A stretch of DNA of 64,000 nt, taken from NCBI GenBank assembly GCA_949128115.1, contig OX421961.1, positions 124,189,050 to 124,253,049 on the forward strand, given 5' to 3'. The notes under the pieces were generated by a model. That model was not told the origin of the DNA, did no database searches, and saw only the letters and a program-made list of their open reading frames with translations. The stretch is from Anaspis maculata (taxonomy: Eukaryota > Arthropoda > Insecta > Coleoptera > Scraptiidae). This document shows positions 1 through 11,999 of this stretch, piece after piece; within the stretch, counting starts at the first letter, position 1, and each line of letters opens with the position of its first letter. The translations under genes and the position numbers were made by a program.

Positions 1-545
1 GCATTTTTCCTCGATATTTTGACAAACGAATAAAAGACAACTAGACTTACTGATAGTCAACTTCTCGCAACCATTTTTTTTTCTATATTTTCCCTGTTTA
101 ACCGAGATGGAATGAAAATTTATTCTCAAATGTGAATTTTATGGAAATAATTCTTGTAAGTACAAAGATTTTTTCCATTTCCGAATTGTAATTACTAGCA
201 ATTTGCAATTAGCTGTGCCTTGTTCTTTTTCGTTTTTTTTTACCATACATGTGAGGATGACTCGTGAGTGATTCATGAATTCGGAGAAAAAACTTCATCA
301 TTTTCTTTACCACGTAATTACCGGAGACTGGAAAATTTGTTTTTTTTATGTGGGAATATTGCGAATAGTGGGAAATTGTTGTTTTCAAATTTGAACTTTA
401 CGGGAAAAACTGTTTGGAAAAATTTTTTGTTCCCATTATTCCAAAGAGAGAAATTTCCAGCAGCGGCAGGTTTTGGTGTATCGCCCTGTAATCAATGCAG
501 AAAGTGCAGTAGTGGACTCTGTATCCCCTCTGTTTTGTCATTCTC
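1..545. other. AT-rich DNA, no gene seen
   Basis: AT-rich sequence with homopolymer T runs. One 99-codon open frame crosses part of it, but it has no recognisable motif and ends inside the pentamer array that follows, so I treat it as chance. Confidence 0.5.
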
Positions 546-551
546 AACCTG

Positions 552-626
552 GCCTGACCTGATCTGATCTGACCTGACCTAACCTGACCTGACCTGACCT
601 GACCTGACCTAACCTGATCGGACCTG
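552..626. repeat. Telomere-like pentamer array (CCTGA/CCTAA)n
   Basis: About 15 pentamers, mostly CCTGA with some CCTAA and CTGAT variants. On the minus strand these read TCAGG with interspersed TTAGG. TTAGG is the ancestral arthropod telomere repeat and TCAGG is the beetle variant (established knowledge). The array is short, degenerate and surrounded by non-telomeric DNA, so it is an interstitial array or a chance microsatellite, not a chromosome end. Confidence 0.75.
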
Positions 627-805
627 TCATGAAACACTCTAATTTTGTGATAATTTCTAGAAATAAATAATAGTTATCGAACATTCTCAACACATGATTT
701 TTTACTAATTTCATACCTCATAGCATAATCTATACCACGATCTCATAATTTTTTCACTAAGTGCGAGGAACAAAATTCAGTTACATCCATATTTTCATTA
801 CCCCA

Positions 806-939
806 AGCTGTATTACACTACACAGCTTCTTGTACAGTTTCTTGGAAAATCTGCTAAAACAGTGTCAAAAAACAATTAACTTGTTAGTTTAACTGACAAC
901 TGACAGATTGTTCAAGAAATTGTGTAGTGTAATACAGCT
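806..939. repeat. Small inverted-repeat element, 19-bp perfect arms
   Basis: Arms at 806-824 and 921-939 are perfect reverse complements (left arm AGCTGTATTACACTACACA) around a 96-bp AT-rich centre. The layout suits a small MITE or relic. No convincing target-site duplication is visible. Confidence 0.6.
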
Positions 940-1276
940 ATGAGACAATTTTTGTAAAGAATTCATCACTAGATAATGATTTCCTTGAAAGAACATGATA
1001 CAATCCCTATTAGGTCAATGTGAACGTAATTTACAGGTGATCTCGAAATGACGTACCAGAACAGTACTGTGAAATATTGAATCTCTTATGCAGTCCACAA
1101 AAAATAGTGCAAAAAATTCGACTCCTACTTTTGATGATATGAAGGGCTGCAAGGTCAAAAGTTGGCATTTCGAGCCCTTCCAACTTCATACCGCAAAATA
1201 TTTCAGTGAACTGATACTGATGGTAGCAGAACTATAAGAAAAACATATCGATTTGACTACTCTGTATATTGAATGC

Positions 1277-1302
1277 ATGAATTGAATTGAATTGAATTGA
1301 AT
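1277..1302. repeat. (AATTG)n microsatellite
   Basis: About five uninterrupted copies of the pentamer ATTGA. Confidence 0.8.
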
Positions 1303-1329
1303 ATGTATTGAATTCCCATATTTATCATG

Positions 1330-1700
1330 CAGGGTGAATCAGAAACTTTGAGAATTATTTTTTTCCCAAAAAATGCGTCCAAACCATTGAGTTTGGTCCT
1401 TCGACTGATGTAGAGCAAATGGTGACACGGTTTTTTTCAGAGACTTTTTTCAACAGCTTTTTAGAGAAATTGGAGTTTTTTTTCAGTCCATGACTTACCC
1501 TGTAACCTGTGAAGTAAATGAAAATGTAGTACATACTCAGTGATTGATACTTGTTGCTGATAATTCCGCCACCAACAGTTTACTGGAAACTTTTGAAATA
1601 ACGAAATCAGAAGGGTTCGAAGGACCAAATTTTGACCCTTTAATAACTTCAAAAATAAAAATCGCAGCATTCTTACAAAAATTTTTGCGGACTTCATGAA
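1330..1700. mobile_element. Degenerate CAGGGT-ended foldback relic
   Basis: Begins CAGGGTGAATC, and ACCCTG follows at 1497-1502. A left segment near 1370-1420 and a right segment near 1590-1640 both carry the 'TTGGTCCTTCGAC' / 'GTCGAAGGACCA' theme in inverted orientation. The same theme occurs in both arms of the clear foldback at 26,789-27,420, so this looks like an old relative. Borders are uncertain. Confidence 0.4.
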
Positions 1701-3959
1701 ATATTCGACATGCCGACATGTTATTCTAATGCGCCATTTCGGAATTGTTTAAGCTTTGGATTGGGCTTTTTGATCACTTTTTCGACATTTTCTGTAGCAA
1801 ATGACTTTGAACAAAAGAGTAATCTGTCACCTCTGAAATAATAAATAGATAAAATAAACTGGGTACCTACAAAAGTCGGTGCATTTGTAATAAGAATTCA
1901 TTTTTTACGAGATTACTTTTACTGAAAACGTGCATCGTTAACATGTTAACAATATAACTCTTCCACAATCAAAGCAGAAATTACAAACAAAAATCGTTTT
2001 TGAAATTATGCAACTTATCCATAATCAGTATTTTTCTTAACTGACCAGACCACTATCACTATCACTGACATGAGTTTCGTTTGCAACACAAGTTAGGGTT
2101 TGAGTATAGTCTCTCTAGAACAACAAGAAAAATGTTCTGCATGACTTTTTTGTCACTTGACCACCATCAGTCGCGTCGGTTCATAACTAACTATTCAAAA
2201 CCTGCGAACAGGCTGTCGCATTGCTTTCAGTTGCGAATCGAAGGCCAGTTTTCGATAACAGGCCATGTCCATAGCACTAAACCAGCTCTAGAATCTCAAT
2301 GTGGTGTGTCTAAAAGGTCTAAGATAGGTCAAAGTGAATGTTTGTGAAACCGGCATAGAAACTCGTAAGTTGTTGATGCCGTCGCCCAAGACGCTGCAGA
2401 ATATAAAGAATAAACATCCTGAGTCACTGCAATCTGCAAATATTAAACTCGACGCATTCATCATATTTCCCCAGATCTGGAGGGTCATACAAACTCTTTC
2501 AATCCTTTCAAGTGCCCACAATAGATCTCATTTGCAGATGCGAAATCAAGCTGCGCCATCCTGCCAAGCAGATGCATTTTTTCTTGTAAACATCACCACC
2601 GTCCGTGCACCCTTTTCTTACGAATACCCACAAATGCAACCTCCGGCATCTTAAAATGCGATACATATGTATAAAATAGACATACCTGCTTCTTGGCCCT
2701 TCGGCCTTTAGCGCGTCAGGTCAAAGACCCTGTGCTAATCCCAAAAGGTGAAAAGGTGCAAGAAAGGGTATAAGGTATTCTTATTACCTATACCTAGAGA
2801 AATATACGAAAACATCGTATAACCAGATGTGCCATTCTTATGCACTGGGGTGCACGATGATGATTTTGAAATAATATGCATGTGTGTTTATGTAGATATG
2901 CGTGCGTGTAATTTTTATTTGAACGCAGGGCAGGGGTGAAATTAGGTTATATTTTTAATTAATTCGGATATGGCGATCAACAGGTCTTGTGTTCGATATT
3001 ATACGGTTTTATTTTTTGCCGGGGTGCGATTTATACAAACGAGTATATTAATAGCCCTGGATGGTGTAAGTGTCAATTTATATTATTTAAAAAGTTAATT
3101 TCGAATATTCATTGGTGAAACCGAGCGTGGTTTTTCATTTACCGATGGCATTGTGTAAAGTTTTTATGAAACCGCGTGTGGATTTTGTATATAATATGAA
3201 AGACTGATGCACCTTTTCCTTCAAGTGCCCTTATACGTCATCAAGGGTAATTTGAGCGTATTAATTCTTGATGAGTGTGTTTATAAAAGTAGCAACACAG
3301 ACCCTCTGCACGAAATCTATAGAAAATGGAATTATTGGTCCACGAAACGATTATTATATAGTTCTAGCGATGTAGCACCAGTGACCTAGTCGTATCCCCT
3401 TCTAACCTCGATAAAGTCTCGATAACCATACCACCCTCAGATGGATCGTATAATGAAATCCAGTCAGCCAGCACGAGCTGAACTGGTATGGGGCGAAAAA
3501 ATTGGTGAAGTAATAAGGGGAAGAAGGGTACGCCTGTGTGTGTGTGTATGTATTTTCTATTTATTTGAAGGGTGCCGTCTTTGTTATGCAGACTGGAGAA
3601 TAAGTCAGCTGGCTGCAGGAGAGAGGAGCAGGGCTCCCCCGAAACGCCACAGAGGTGCAGCTGCTTTGTCACTTTGCTCACAAACCATAGACGTAGGCCG
3701 TACCGGAAATCAATTTATTACGCTTTTCAAAATTTCATCGTCCGAATTAACTGCCTTTGTCTTGGGCTGTTAGGGCTGTCTGGGCGAATGATATACATAA
3801 TTATAAGAAAAATATACTATAAGAATATGGTTCATTCGATCTGTTGAAAAAAACTGCTACACTGTTGTCAATTTCACGTAAATTTTCATTTGATCTTCAG
3901 ATTGCATTCACTTTTATGTAAGAGATGAAGTTTATTCTAGAAAATTTTGTTTGTCGCAT
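1701..3959. other. Unique AT-rich DNA, no gene seen
   Basis: No repeat family or recognisable coding exon. Short open frames (for example 2081-2347, 2334-2654 and 3441-3773) overlap one another on both strands without motifs. A short TG run lies near 3536-3550. Confidence 0.4.
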
Positions 3960-4353
3960 CTTTTGGGCATGTTCTGGAAAAACGGCGTTAGCTACGCCTC
4001 TGGTTCGAGTTCACGTTTTTATCTGCACAGCTTGCTCCTCTCTCGCTCTCTCGTCTGCTCCGCGAGCCTCTCTCCAGACTAAATACAATCTAGCGAGCGC
4101 GTGTCAGGCACGGGCCCCGTTTTTTGACCCTCCTTGTAACAAAAGAAAGTCGGCCCCCTTCGCAGCAGTAGTATACGCGCCGATCTCGACAATAATAATA
4201 ATAGTACACCGGGCCCGTAATCTTAATGCCTTTTGTCATGCAAATAGACCCCGTACACAGCGGTTAAACATCTGCCGATCGGCGCGGCGCTTCTCCGCTA
4301 CTACGTCACCATACTTGTGCAGCGTCTCAAGTGTTGCGTCGTGTGCGTGCGTG

Positions 4354-4361
4354 TGACGTCA
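4354..4361. promoter_or_regulatory. Perfect CRE palindrome TGACGTCA
   Basis: Full consensus site for CREB/ATF bZIP dimers (established knowledge). It is followed by CGG, and a second identical site starts exactly 60 bp downstream. Confidence 0.5.
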
Positions 4362-4413
4362 CGGAATACGTAAGAGAACGGTCTCAAGGCTGTGCGACGT
4401 CCGGTGTTTGCCG

Positions 4414-4421
4414 TGACGTCA
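4414..4421. promoter_or_regulatory. Perfect CRE palindrome TGACGTCA
   Basis: Second full CREB/ATF site inside the same CpG-rich block, 60 bp from the first. The flanks of the two sites share a GTGACGTCACG context. Confidence 0.5.
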
Positions 4422-4510
4422 CGCGCGACTTCTCGGTCTGGTTCCTCGCAAGGCGAACGGGGAAGGGCAAGACCGGAATCACGGACGGCTCCGGATCTAG
4501 ACTAGAGTAA

Positions 4511-6837
4511 ACTTACGCTACCTATAAGAGTGATTCATTCATTCAAAGAACGGATGCGTAGGTATACTATTCCATTCATTAATTTTTCGGTGCTGCATGC
4601 TTTTCTGGAGTCATTCCCATGAAAGTTTTAGTTTGCCGCGAAACTTAACGTGAATGGAACAAAGAGACCTGTACTTGAGTTGGTAATCAAAGCATACATC
4701 CTTCGGTGCCTATGTAATCGACATGGCCTGTTATAATAAAAAATTGCATGTTAATCATGTCTTTGATGGATGGGTATGACAAATATCTGCCTTGCGAGTA
4801 AAAAAATGTCAGAAGAGTGCGCTGACACTGACACGATATGTATAGTTTTTTCAATTTCAACCATCAGTGTCAACCGTACAGCTTGATGGTTCCTACATAA
4901 AATTTCTGTGTGAAGCAGCACAAAACTTGTCTTGTCTCAGAATACGTTTTGCATATAATTGGTACCTCAATAATAAGTAATAATAGCCTGAAGATGAGTG
5001 ACAAATCTACGTGATGTTGGGCAACCGCGACAAGATTTGAAGCACCATCGGGTGGAATAACGTCAGCATTCGTTACAACGTTTAGTCCATGCGACGATTA
5101 AGAGCAAAGTTGTAGCAATTTTCGGCCAAAGAATCATGCGAAAGATTCGAGATTGATCATTGATCGATGGCCCAGATATAAAATGCTTCAATCAACAGTG
5201 GCCGAAAGGATTTTCCCAAAACTCGAATTTCGGCTTTGAGCGGCGCCTCCGCCATTTCTGCGAGGTTCGTCGTTTACCGGCTGTCGAAGTCTCCATGCTA
5301 AGTAAATAAATGTTCCTGAATCCTGACACAAATCAATTTTGCAGAAATTAATTGAAACTTGAGCAGCTTTCTCAGCCAGAAATAGCGTCCATAATGTCCG
5401 AATACAAAAATAATGTGATACGATCAATTTTAGTCCAGTACCAAACACAGGATCAGACTGTTATTTTTTTTATTGAAGTATAAAATGCGAGCTCGATTAC
5501 TCCAAGGAACATTCTAGCGGATTATTTATTATTTGATGATAAAACAGGCATGAGATGTCCCTTGCTTTTGGCAATACTATAATCAATTCACACATTTTAT
5601 CGAAGCAGTTATAATTTGGTTTTGAAATTTGAAAAAATAAGCGACAAGTAGAAAATGTTGTTTCCTATAACTAGAGCACGAAAATAACAGATACTGAGAC
5701 AGCACCCCACACTCCAACAATTACGATTAAACGAATTATTTACAATATAACATATTTTTGGGAAGATCAACAGAATTTTGGAGGCTTTTGTGAACCAAGC
5801 TCATTTGGACATAATGCAAAAAAAATTTCAAGAAAAATTACATCAAAAAAATGTTTTGTGCTGCCGAAATGATATAGTTGAAATAAGTAATAAGTTTTTA
5901 GACACTTTTATGCATTCAGAATGGAACTCCTACTTCCAAGTTGAAAGTGAAGTGACCGTTTGTGATTTTGAGGAGCTTCCTTGAAAGCACTTCCTAATTG
6001 TAATGCTTAATCAATGAATATTTACAACGAAGCAATATCAATTCTGCATAGTTCAAAATAGCTTGATATATAGGTAAGGTGTACAGAGTGATTCTAAAAT
6101 GGCGTAATTTTTAACTGTATACGTTGTTTAGGGAGTCAAACAAAGATGTTAACATAGTGTTGTTCTACAAATTTTTTGTTTTCTTTCTCAACTTCCAAAT
6201 TTAATTGAACTGGACAAAGAGTTCAACTTCCTTTGAAATTTTTTCTCTTGGAGTCAAAAACAAATATGGGTTCTGTATGACACAAAGTCATATTTTCAAA
6301 TATATTTCAATAGCCATGCGTGGTAAGACAATAAACAAGCTGTTTGGAAGCAGTAGCGAAGCACCAAGGAATGAAACACTGTCGCAGCTATAAATGTGAT
6401 TGCTTGTACTCATATTCTGCGGTTAAATGAATGCTAAGACATTATTTTTGTTAGTTTTCTCTTCATTACTGGCAACTAGGTCTTTTTGGTAGGTCTATAT
6501 TCCAGGATTTTCGAAAATTATTGCAAAAATAATTAACGTTGGAACTTTTCTGCACCACCGCCACATTTATGCAGGTTCGTCGCTCATGCAAGCACTAACA
6601 CCAGGTTGCATTTCTTCAATTTTACTTGCTTGACAATGATTCTATCACTGACTTGTCCAAATTCACGCAAAATTACTTTCGATCATCCGGTTTTATTTGC
6701 ATTCCACTGTGTTCTTCCAATCGTGTACTTAAGATAAAGAGCGAAATTGCTCAGCTGATGAGTTATTTTCTTAGGCACTCCAACAGTTCTTATTGACCTT
6801 CCATTTTATGCGTATATATCTTATTATATTATCATCC
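4511..6837. other. AT-rich DNA, no gene seen
   Basis: No recognisable exon or repeat. The 68-codon frame at 5778-5984 and the 62-codon frame at 6205-6393 have no motif and no neighbours that support them. Confidence 0.4.
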
Positions 6838-6947
6838 CTCGGTGCTTCGCACCTCGTCAAAAGGCCATTTCTACTCTATAGACCTCGGTGCTTCGCACCT
6901 CGTTGGTTGCCCTTTTTCCTCTATAAATCTCGGTGCTTCGCACCTCG
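6838..6947. repeat. Hairpin repeat array, 3 units of 45-46 bp
   Basis: The 19-bp word CTCGGTGCTTCGCACCTCG occurs at 6838-6856, 6884-6902 and 6929-6947. Each copy can fold as a GGTGC/GCACC stem with a TTC triloop. The sequence between units is also similar (CTCTATAGACCT, CTCTATAAATCT). The same array occurs inverted at 17,374-17,484 and as looser copies at 53,497-53,696. Confidence 0.85.
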
Positions 6948-7515
6948 GCCTGCCGGCCATAACAACCAGTAAATTATGTAAGGTGTTCCAGGGCCTAGTT
7001 ATTCAAATTGAAATGGGGGATAGTTTTATAAGTTCAATAAAAAAGTTACATTTCACTTTTTTCAAGTTTGTAAATATTACTTCCCCGACCTACCACCCAA
7101 CGAGGAACGGAAGTATTGTGAACGCACTAAAAAAAATTCTCGAGATGAAGACGTATATATCCATTTTGAAGTCCCCCAAGACGATTAACTCTGCCCCAGG
7201 TAAACTCGTGCGCCGATTTTCACCAATTTATTATTGAACAAGAGGTAACTGGTTCCCAAATATTTTTCAACAATTTTGTTTTCAATTCCTCGAGAATTTC
7301 CCTGTTGAGAATGTAAAACTGGCTGGGTTAAAGAGACCGAGCTCAAATTATGAAACTCAAAATGAAGCCCTTTTTAAGGAAAATATATCACTTGTTCATA
7401 CTTCTTCTCAAACTCTAACTTTCTACCCGAAGGGACGTCTCATCATACACAAAAATTTCTATCCGCTCCATTGCTACTCGTCGGGAAAGTTTTGGGGTGA
7501 CGCAACCGATTTTTT
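6948..7515 (+). repeat. Dispersed hairpin-family repeat body, copy 1
   Basis: The junction near 6960-7000 (CCAGTAAATTATGTAAGGTG) matches the inverted copy at 17,330-17,370. From 7078 the sequence matches 51,404 onward: a stem TACTTCC/GGAAGTA, then TATATCC-TTTTGA-GTCC-CCAAGACGATTAA. Near the end the CCCGAAGGGAC word and a GGGAAAGTTTTGGGGTGACGC stretch match 53,050-53,120 and 57,915-57,985. Compared with the 51-53 kb copy the middle is deleted. Unclassified family; no intact coding frame. Confidence 0.65.
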
Positions 7516-7619
7516 TTCATTTTCAAGCTTTTAAATTAAAAATTGAAATATAAATAAAACTTGAAATACGACTTGAAGACGGGTCGAAACTCAACACCGG
7601 AAGGGCCTCGTAAGCATGA

Positions 7620-7915
7620 GTCACTGGTCAAATAAACATTTGAAACGAATAGGAAACCAAACTTCGAAAACATTTGAAAAAGAAGCTGAATAAACGACCG
7701 GATGTCGCGCGTTTAAACGTTTTTGTCAACCAAGTATTCAATCAACGTTCTCAGAACGTCTTTGAAACGCCAAATCAATTGTGCTCGAAACGTTCAATTA
7801 ACGTTAATAAGACATTACCTTCAGTATTTTTTGAGGTATCAACGTATTCAAAACGTAAAATGAAAGTTCTAGGAACGCTGGAGTAAAAAAAGAATTTACC
7901 GTTCAAACTATAACG
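7620..7915. repeat. AACGTT-rich dispersed repeat, left part
   Basis: High density of AACGTT and AAACG words, and of TTCAA-type spacers. It stops at the border of the 963-bp element and resumes at 8895, so the element seems to have been inserted into this repeat. Confidence 0.5.
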
Positions 7916-8894
7916 TTGATTATCGCCCACATATTCAATTCAACCAATCAGAACAACCGAATGAGACCCACGTGACTTGGTTTAAGCTATCGATTATTGT
8001 ATACTAGCAGGTGATTAATGCACACTAGGTAATAGCACCGGATTGAATTATTTTCGGGCCCACGACTAATATAAAATTGGAACGACTGTATTTATACTTG
8101 TTTGGATTGAAATTTTAGTACTGATGCGTTTAAAAAGTCTTCCACTCACTACAATACAATTTCACAACCTATTAGACTTCGTTTCAGAATTGTTTCCAGC
8201 AACGAGGCCCCTTCCTTAATCCGCGACTGTGCACTCTCCATTCATGCTCTGTTAACAAACTGTTAGTGACATTTAGCTTTCAGCTCTACTAGTCTACCAC
8301 CCATGTGAACTACTGTGTTGTAAACTACCACTCATGGCAAGATAATTATTATTATTCAGCCAAGCAGAATCAGCACGATTTTGTAGTGAGCTCCACAAAT
8401 GTGTACCTGTGTAAGCATATTTTTATGTATTAAGCATCAATAAATATTATTCTATTCTATTTTAAGTGTAATCAATTAATTAGAAAAAATAAAAAACAAA
8501 CATTTTTACCCTTCTCTTGGAATTGATTTTTTTTTTCAACAAGGCATGCTTTGAAATTGTCAGTTCTACTATACAATGACACATTGGACCTACTATTTCT
8601 ACTAGTAGTCTACTTGGGCGATAATCTGCTAAATTCAACTCGTGCTTTGTGTTTTATTCGAGTTAAATGTTTTAAATTCCTCAAACAAACTATCAATCAC
8701 TCGAAAAGTAGACCCGATATTATCTGACTACTTAGAGACTTAGTCTTAGTCTTGGTCTAAGTCCCTAGACATAGTCTCGGGATTTTAGTCAGATAACATC
8801 AGGTCTTCTTTTCCCTCGTGATTGACAGTTGTTTTCGGGTTAAAAGGATTTAAGTGGAAAAACACTAAGCACTTGTTACATTACTATTGATTAT
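7916..8894 (-). mobile_element. Interspersed element, copy 1 of 3, with 8-bp flanks
   Basis: Matches 23,024-23,884 in reverse orientation over its full length; unit here 7924-8886. Flanked on both sides by TTGATTAT (7916-7923 and 8887-8894). Copy 2 has the same octamer (ATAATCAA in its own orientation) on one side and a one-base variant on the other. Termini are TAGTAAT-TAACAAGTGCTTAG and ATGTGGGCG. No coding frame and no clear TIR, so it is non-autonomous and of unknown class. The internal palindrome seen in copy 2 is expanded and rearranged here near 8706-8813. Confidence 0.75.
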
Positions 8895-9880
8895 ACAGCC
8901 TAATGTCGTCGCTAATATGAGCGTTTCTTTTACCGTCTTATCAAACGTCTTCCAAACGTCATCTTCACTGGTTTCAAAGCGTTTACTGTACCGGTCTTCA
9001 AAAGTCCAATCTCTAGAACCTAGAACAGGAAAACGAATCGGATCTCTGTGAAAACACGACATTTAGTCAAGAACAACTAGCCAGAAATCTTCCACTTTTT
9101 CGAGTTTGATGAGATGCACTCTTGTATTTACTGGCCTTGGCCAAAGCGGTAGGTTAGAAGTCAAAGCGCCCTCTCTCGGTATGCCTCTGACTTAATGGAG
9201 AAAACTGGCAGGCTTCAGGGTACGCGCACGTGTTGATTCTACCATCATTTCTTCATACATATAATAATACAACGCTTTACTTTGTACGTCTTTAAGACGT
9301 TTGACGTTTCCATCAAAACCTAAATAAAACGTAGTTAACTAGATATGTTTCTTGAACCATGACAACGCTTATTGAACATATTTCTAAATTCTCGTTTATT
9401 CAACGATGATTTTTGACAATAACATAATACCTTTTCACTATGTACGCCTTGGAAACCTCAATTAAAATTGAAAATCAAACGTTGATTCCTCAACTAGATT
9501 TTTTTTAAATCATCACTAGTGCTAATTGGATCATTTTTTAACAGTGATATGGTATCACCTTTTTTTTAACGTCTTGGGAACGTTTCAATTGAAATTTAAA
9601 CAAAACGCGTGATTTTTTTACCAGAGACCGTTTTTGGATCATCACTAACGCTAGTTGAACGTTTCTCAGGTAGTTTCGGTTATTCAACGATGATTTCCGA
9701 ATTGAAAAACGCTTTATTGTGGTCGGCTTGAGAACGTTCTCACCAAAATTAAAATTGACCGTCATTTTTCAACCAAGAAGTTTTATTCAATTTCCAACGC
9801 CGATTACACGTTTCTCAAGCATCGTTTATCAGTTGCCAGCTCAGCCTGGAAAAACGTTGGAATATAAAGTCAAACGTTTT
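8895..9880. repeat. AACGTT-rich dispersed repeat, right part
   Basis: Continuation of the 7620-7915 repeat. Its minus strand reads NFNFGENVLKPTTIKRF near 9700, and the copy at 11,690-11,860 reads NFNFDENVPKTSKVKRF. The two loci are therefore diverged copies of one family. No start-to-stop protein of any length is preserved. Confidence 0.5.
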
Positions 9881-11680
9881 TACAAAGATGAATGATGTTC
9901 ATCTGAATGTCAATAATTTGGCGCATCCGGTCTTACTAGGTGGAGTCTCAGAACGCAAGAAGTTTGGGAGGTCAACTTCCCAGTTTGCGGAAAGCCCTAC
10001 TTTAACAGTGGTAAGGGAGGGTTCCGATTTGCACCAATGGTCTACACTTTGGAGCCCCAGTCCGTCATTTTATCAAGGTCTCAAAAAGAAGTTCCACGTG
10101 GCCAATCTTCAGCAATAATGATCGTCAAATTGCAAGTTAGGTATCTACCACGTAGATTCTCATGTCCAACTGAAAAAATAATATTTATGTATAGGTACAT
10201 TTTTGTAGGTACCTAATGTTTTGCATATTTTCACCTATACCTATACTTTTCACTTTCTGAGTACCTTAAACCAAAGCCGCTATCTTTATCAATTCAAGCT
10301 TTTCACGCTTACAAATGCTAAGTTGCTAAGCCCTGACTAGCCCGGCGATGCTACTGCAAAGCCTTTCAGTATAGAGATACCAGAGTTGGACGACAGATGA
10401 CGCCTATCCATCTCACCGCTAGAATCTCACCGCTAAAAAGTATAGGTACGGCCTGTTTTGAAACTAATTCACCAATAAGTACTATTATTTTGTTACTTCT
10501 ACCTCAATTTGCTGTCGCCGATGATGTTCAAGTTACGGTGTGCAAACGAAGTCGTGCATGACTTTGGATCACGACTTGAACGTCATTTTGACGTATTTTT
10601 TTCTTGTTTTCAGACGTCGCAAATCACAGAGAATTGGACGTTAGAATGACGTACATGAATGAAGCTGAAAAAATTTGCCAATCATTGCAAATTTTGACTC
10701 GCTAAATATCCAAATTGATGATGACGATCTTGTGATGCATCACTAATGACAATTCCTGTCTGGCTCATTGGAAGCGAAAAAAGCAGTCGCTTGACGATCA
10801 GATCTCACCTGTCGCCGTCAAATGCAGGCACATAAAGGTGTACAAGCAAAACGCAAAAGGGCGATACGTATACCCATACGTAAGGAAACAACGGAAGTAG
10901 CCGTGGCGGAAACGCGCGGTGCTTGGCGGAAGTGGGTAAGTAGCGATCACAATGAGCGGTTCCGGTGGCGGTGGCGACGGTGGTGGTGGTGGTTCGGTGT
11001 TGGCGTGCATCGTCCATAATGCACAAGGCCTTTCAGCGCACGATACTCCTCCGCGAGACATGGGAAAACACCTAAACACCTTCGCCATCATGCAAGGCGT
11101 CGATCCTTATCATCTCATCTATTAATAATTGATTTTATTCCGTGACGGATTTTTTATGTAAAAAGCGTGACTTAATTTGACAAGGGTGCCCACGTACTGT
11201 AGGCATATACGGTAGGCTCGTGCATCCTACCGTCAGGGAGAGCTCGGGCGCAAAAAAAAATAAATACAGCATTATCTATTTATGCGTTGTTTGAAACGCC
11301 GGCGCTGGCGAGCTTTAATGCCCTTACAATTAAGCTAAAACGCCTAATGACGGCGGAGTGAGAAAAACGCTTGTTCATACCATTAGCATGCTTGTGCAGG
11401 CAGTACAGTTGCATGGAAATAGCAGATAGTTATGGTATGCGATATACCATCGATCGATTTCTAGTATTCAAGTTGATACAAACTATGGAGCCGAGTTCAA
11501 CAAATATTTTCTCGGACCATCGAAAGTCGTCCATACCTATTTATTATAGAGCCTTATGTTTTCAATTGAAGCACTTGAAGAGAATTTTCGACAAGGTTCG
11601 CATATAATATTGATATCGCGATTGTTGGTGAAGACTGATCAGTTGGTTTAGTGATCAACCAAAAAATTCCATGCGAAAAA
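9881..11680. other. Unique DNA with a GC-rich patch; no gene seen
   Basis: Mostly AT-rich. Around 10,900-11,030 a GC-rich patch contains a (GGT)n-like run giving poly-proline on the minus strand (open frame 10,798-11,091). This is low-complexity and not accepted as coding. Confidence 0.4.
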
Positions 11681-11689
11681 CTTGGAATG

Positions 11690-11970
11690 AAAACTTAAAT
11701 CAAAATAAACTATAAGAGCTGGCGTAAAGCAGAAGGAAACCTTGAACGGTAATTTTTTGACTATAATAAAACGCTTTACTTTAGACGTCTTGGGCACATT
11801 CTCGTCAAAATTAAAATTAAACGTCAATTCTTCGACCAAAAAAACTTTTTCAATTATCACTAACGGAAATTAACCCGGCTCAAGCTTAGTTGCCAGTTCA
11901 ACATGAAAAAAACGTTGCAGTACAAACGTTAAATGCTTATGCAACGATGAACACGGGTTTTAAACGTTTA
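11690..11970. repeat. AACGTT-rich dispersed repeat, second locus
   Basis: Shares the NFNF-ENV-K--KRF minus-strand peptide and the AACGTT vocabulary with 8895-9880. The DNA is strongly diverged, so this is an old copy. Confidence 0.45.
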
Positions 11971-11999
11971 TTTGACGTCTTTCTGCTTACTCAGACTTT

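Larger units (their letters stand above)
3960..4510. promoter_or_regulatory. GC/CpG-rich block, candidate promoter or 5' exon
   Basis: Composition shifts sharply from AT-rich flanks to GC-rich, CpG-containing sequence with many CGCG and GCGC words. It holds two perfect TGACGTCA palindromes and ACGTCA half sites. A 143-codon open frame (3925-4356) crosses it, but its protein is low-complexity and unrecognised, and GC-rich DNA has few stops. A promoter or untranslated first exon is the better guess. Inference only. Confidence 0.35.

Noticed and set aside
3925..4356. 143-codon plus-strand frame
   Set aside because: Lies in GC-rich DNA with few stops; no motif, no similar frame elsewhere. Kept only as a candidate regulatory block.
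10798..11091. Proline-rich minus-strand frame
   Set aside because: Poly-proline comes from a (GGT)n-like run; no flanking coding evidence.
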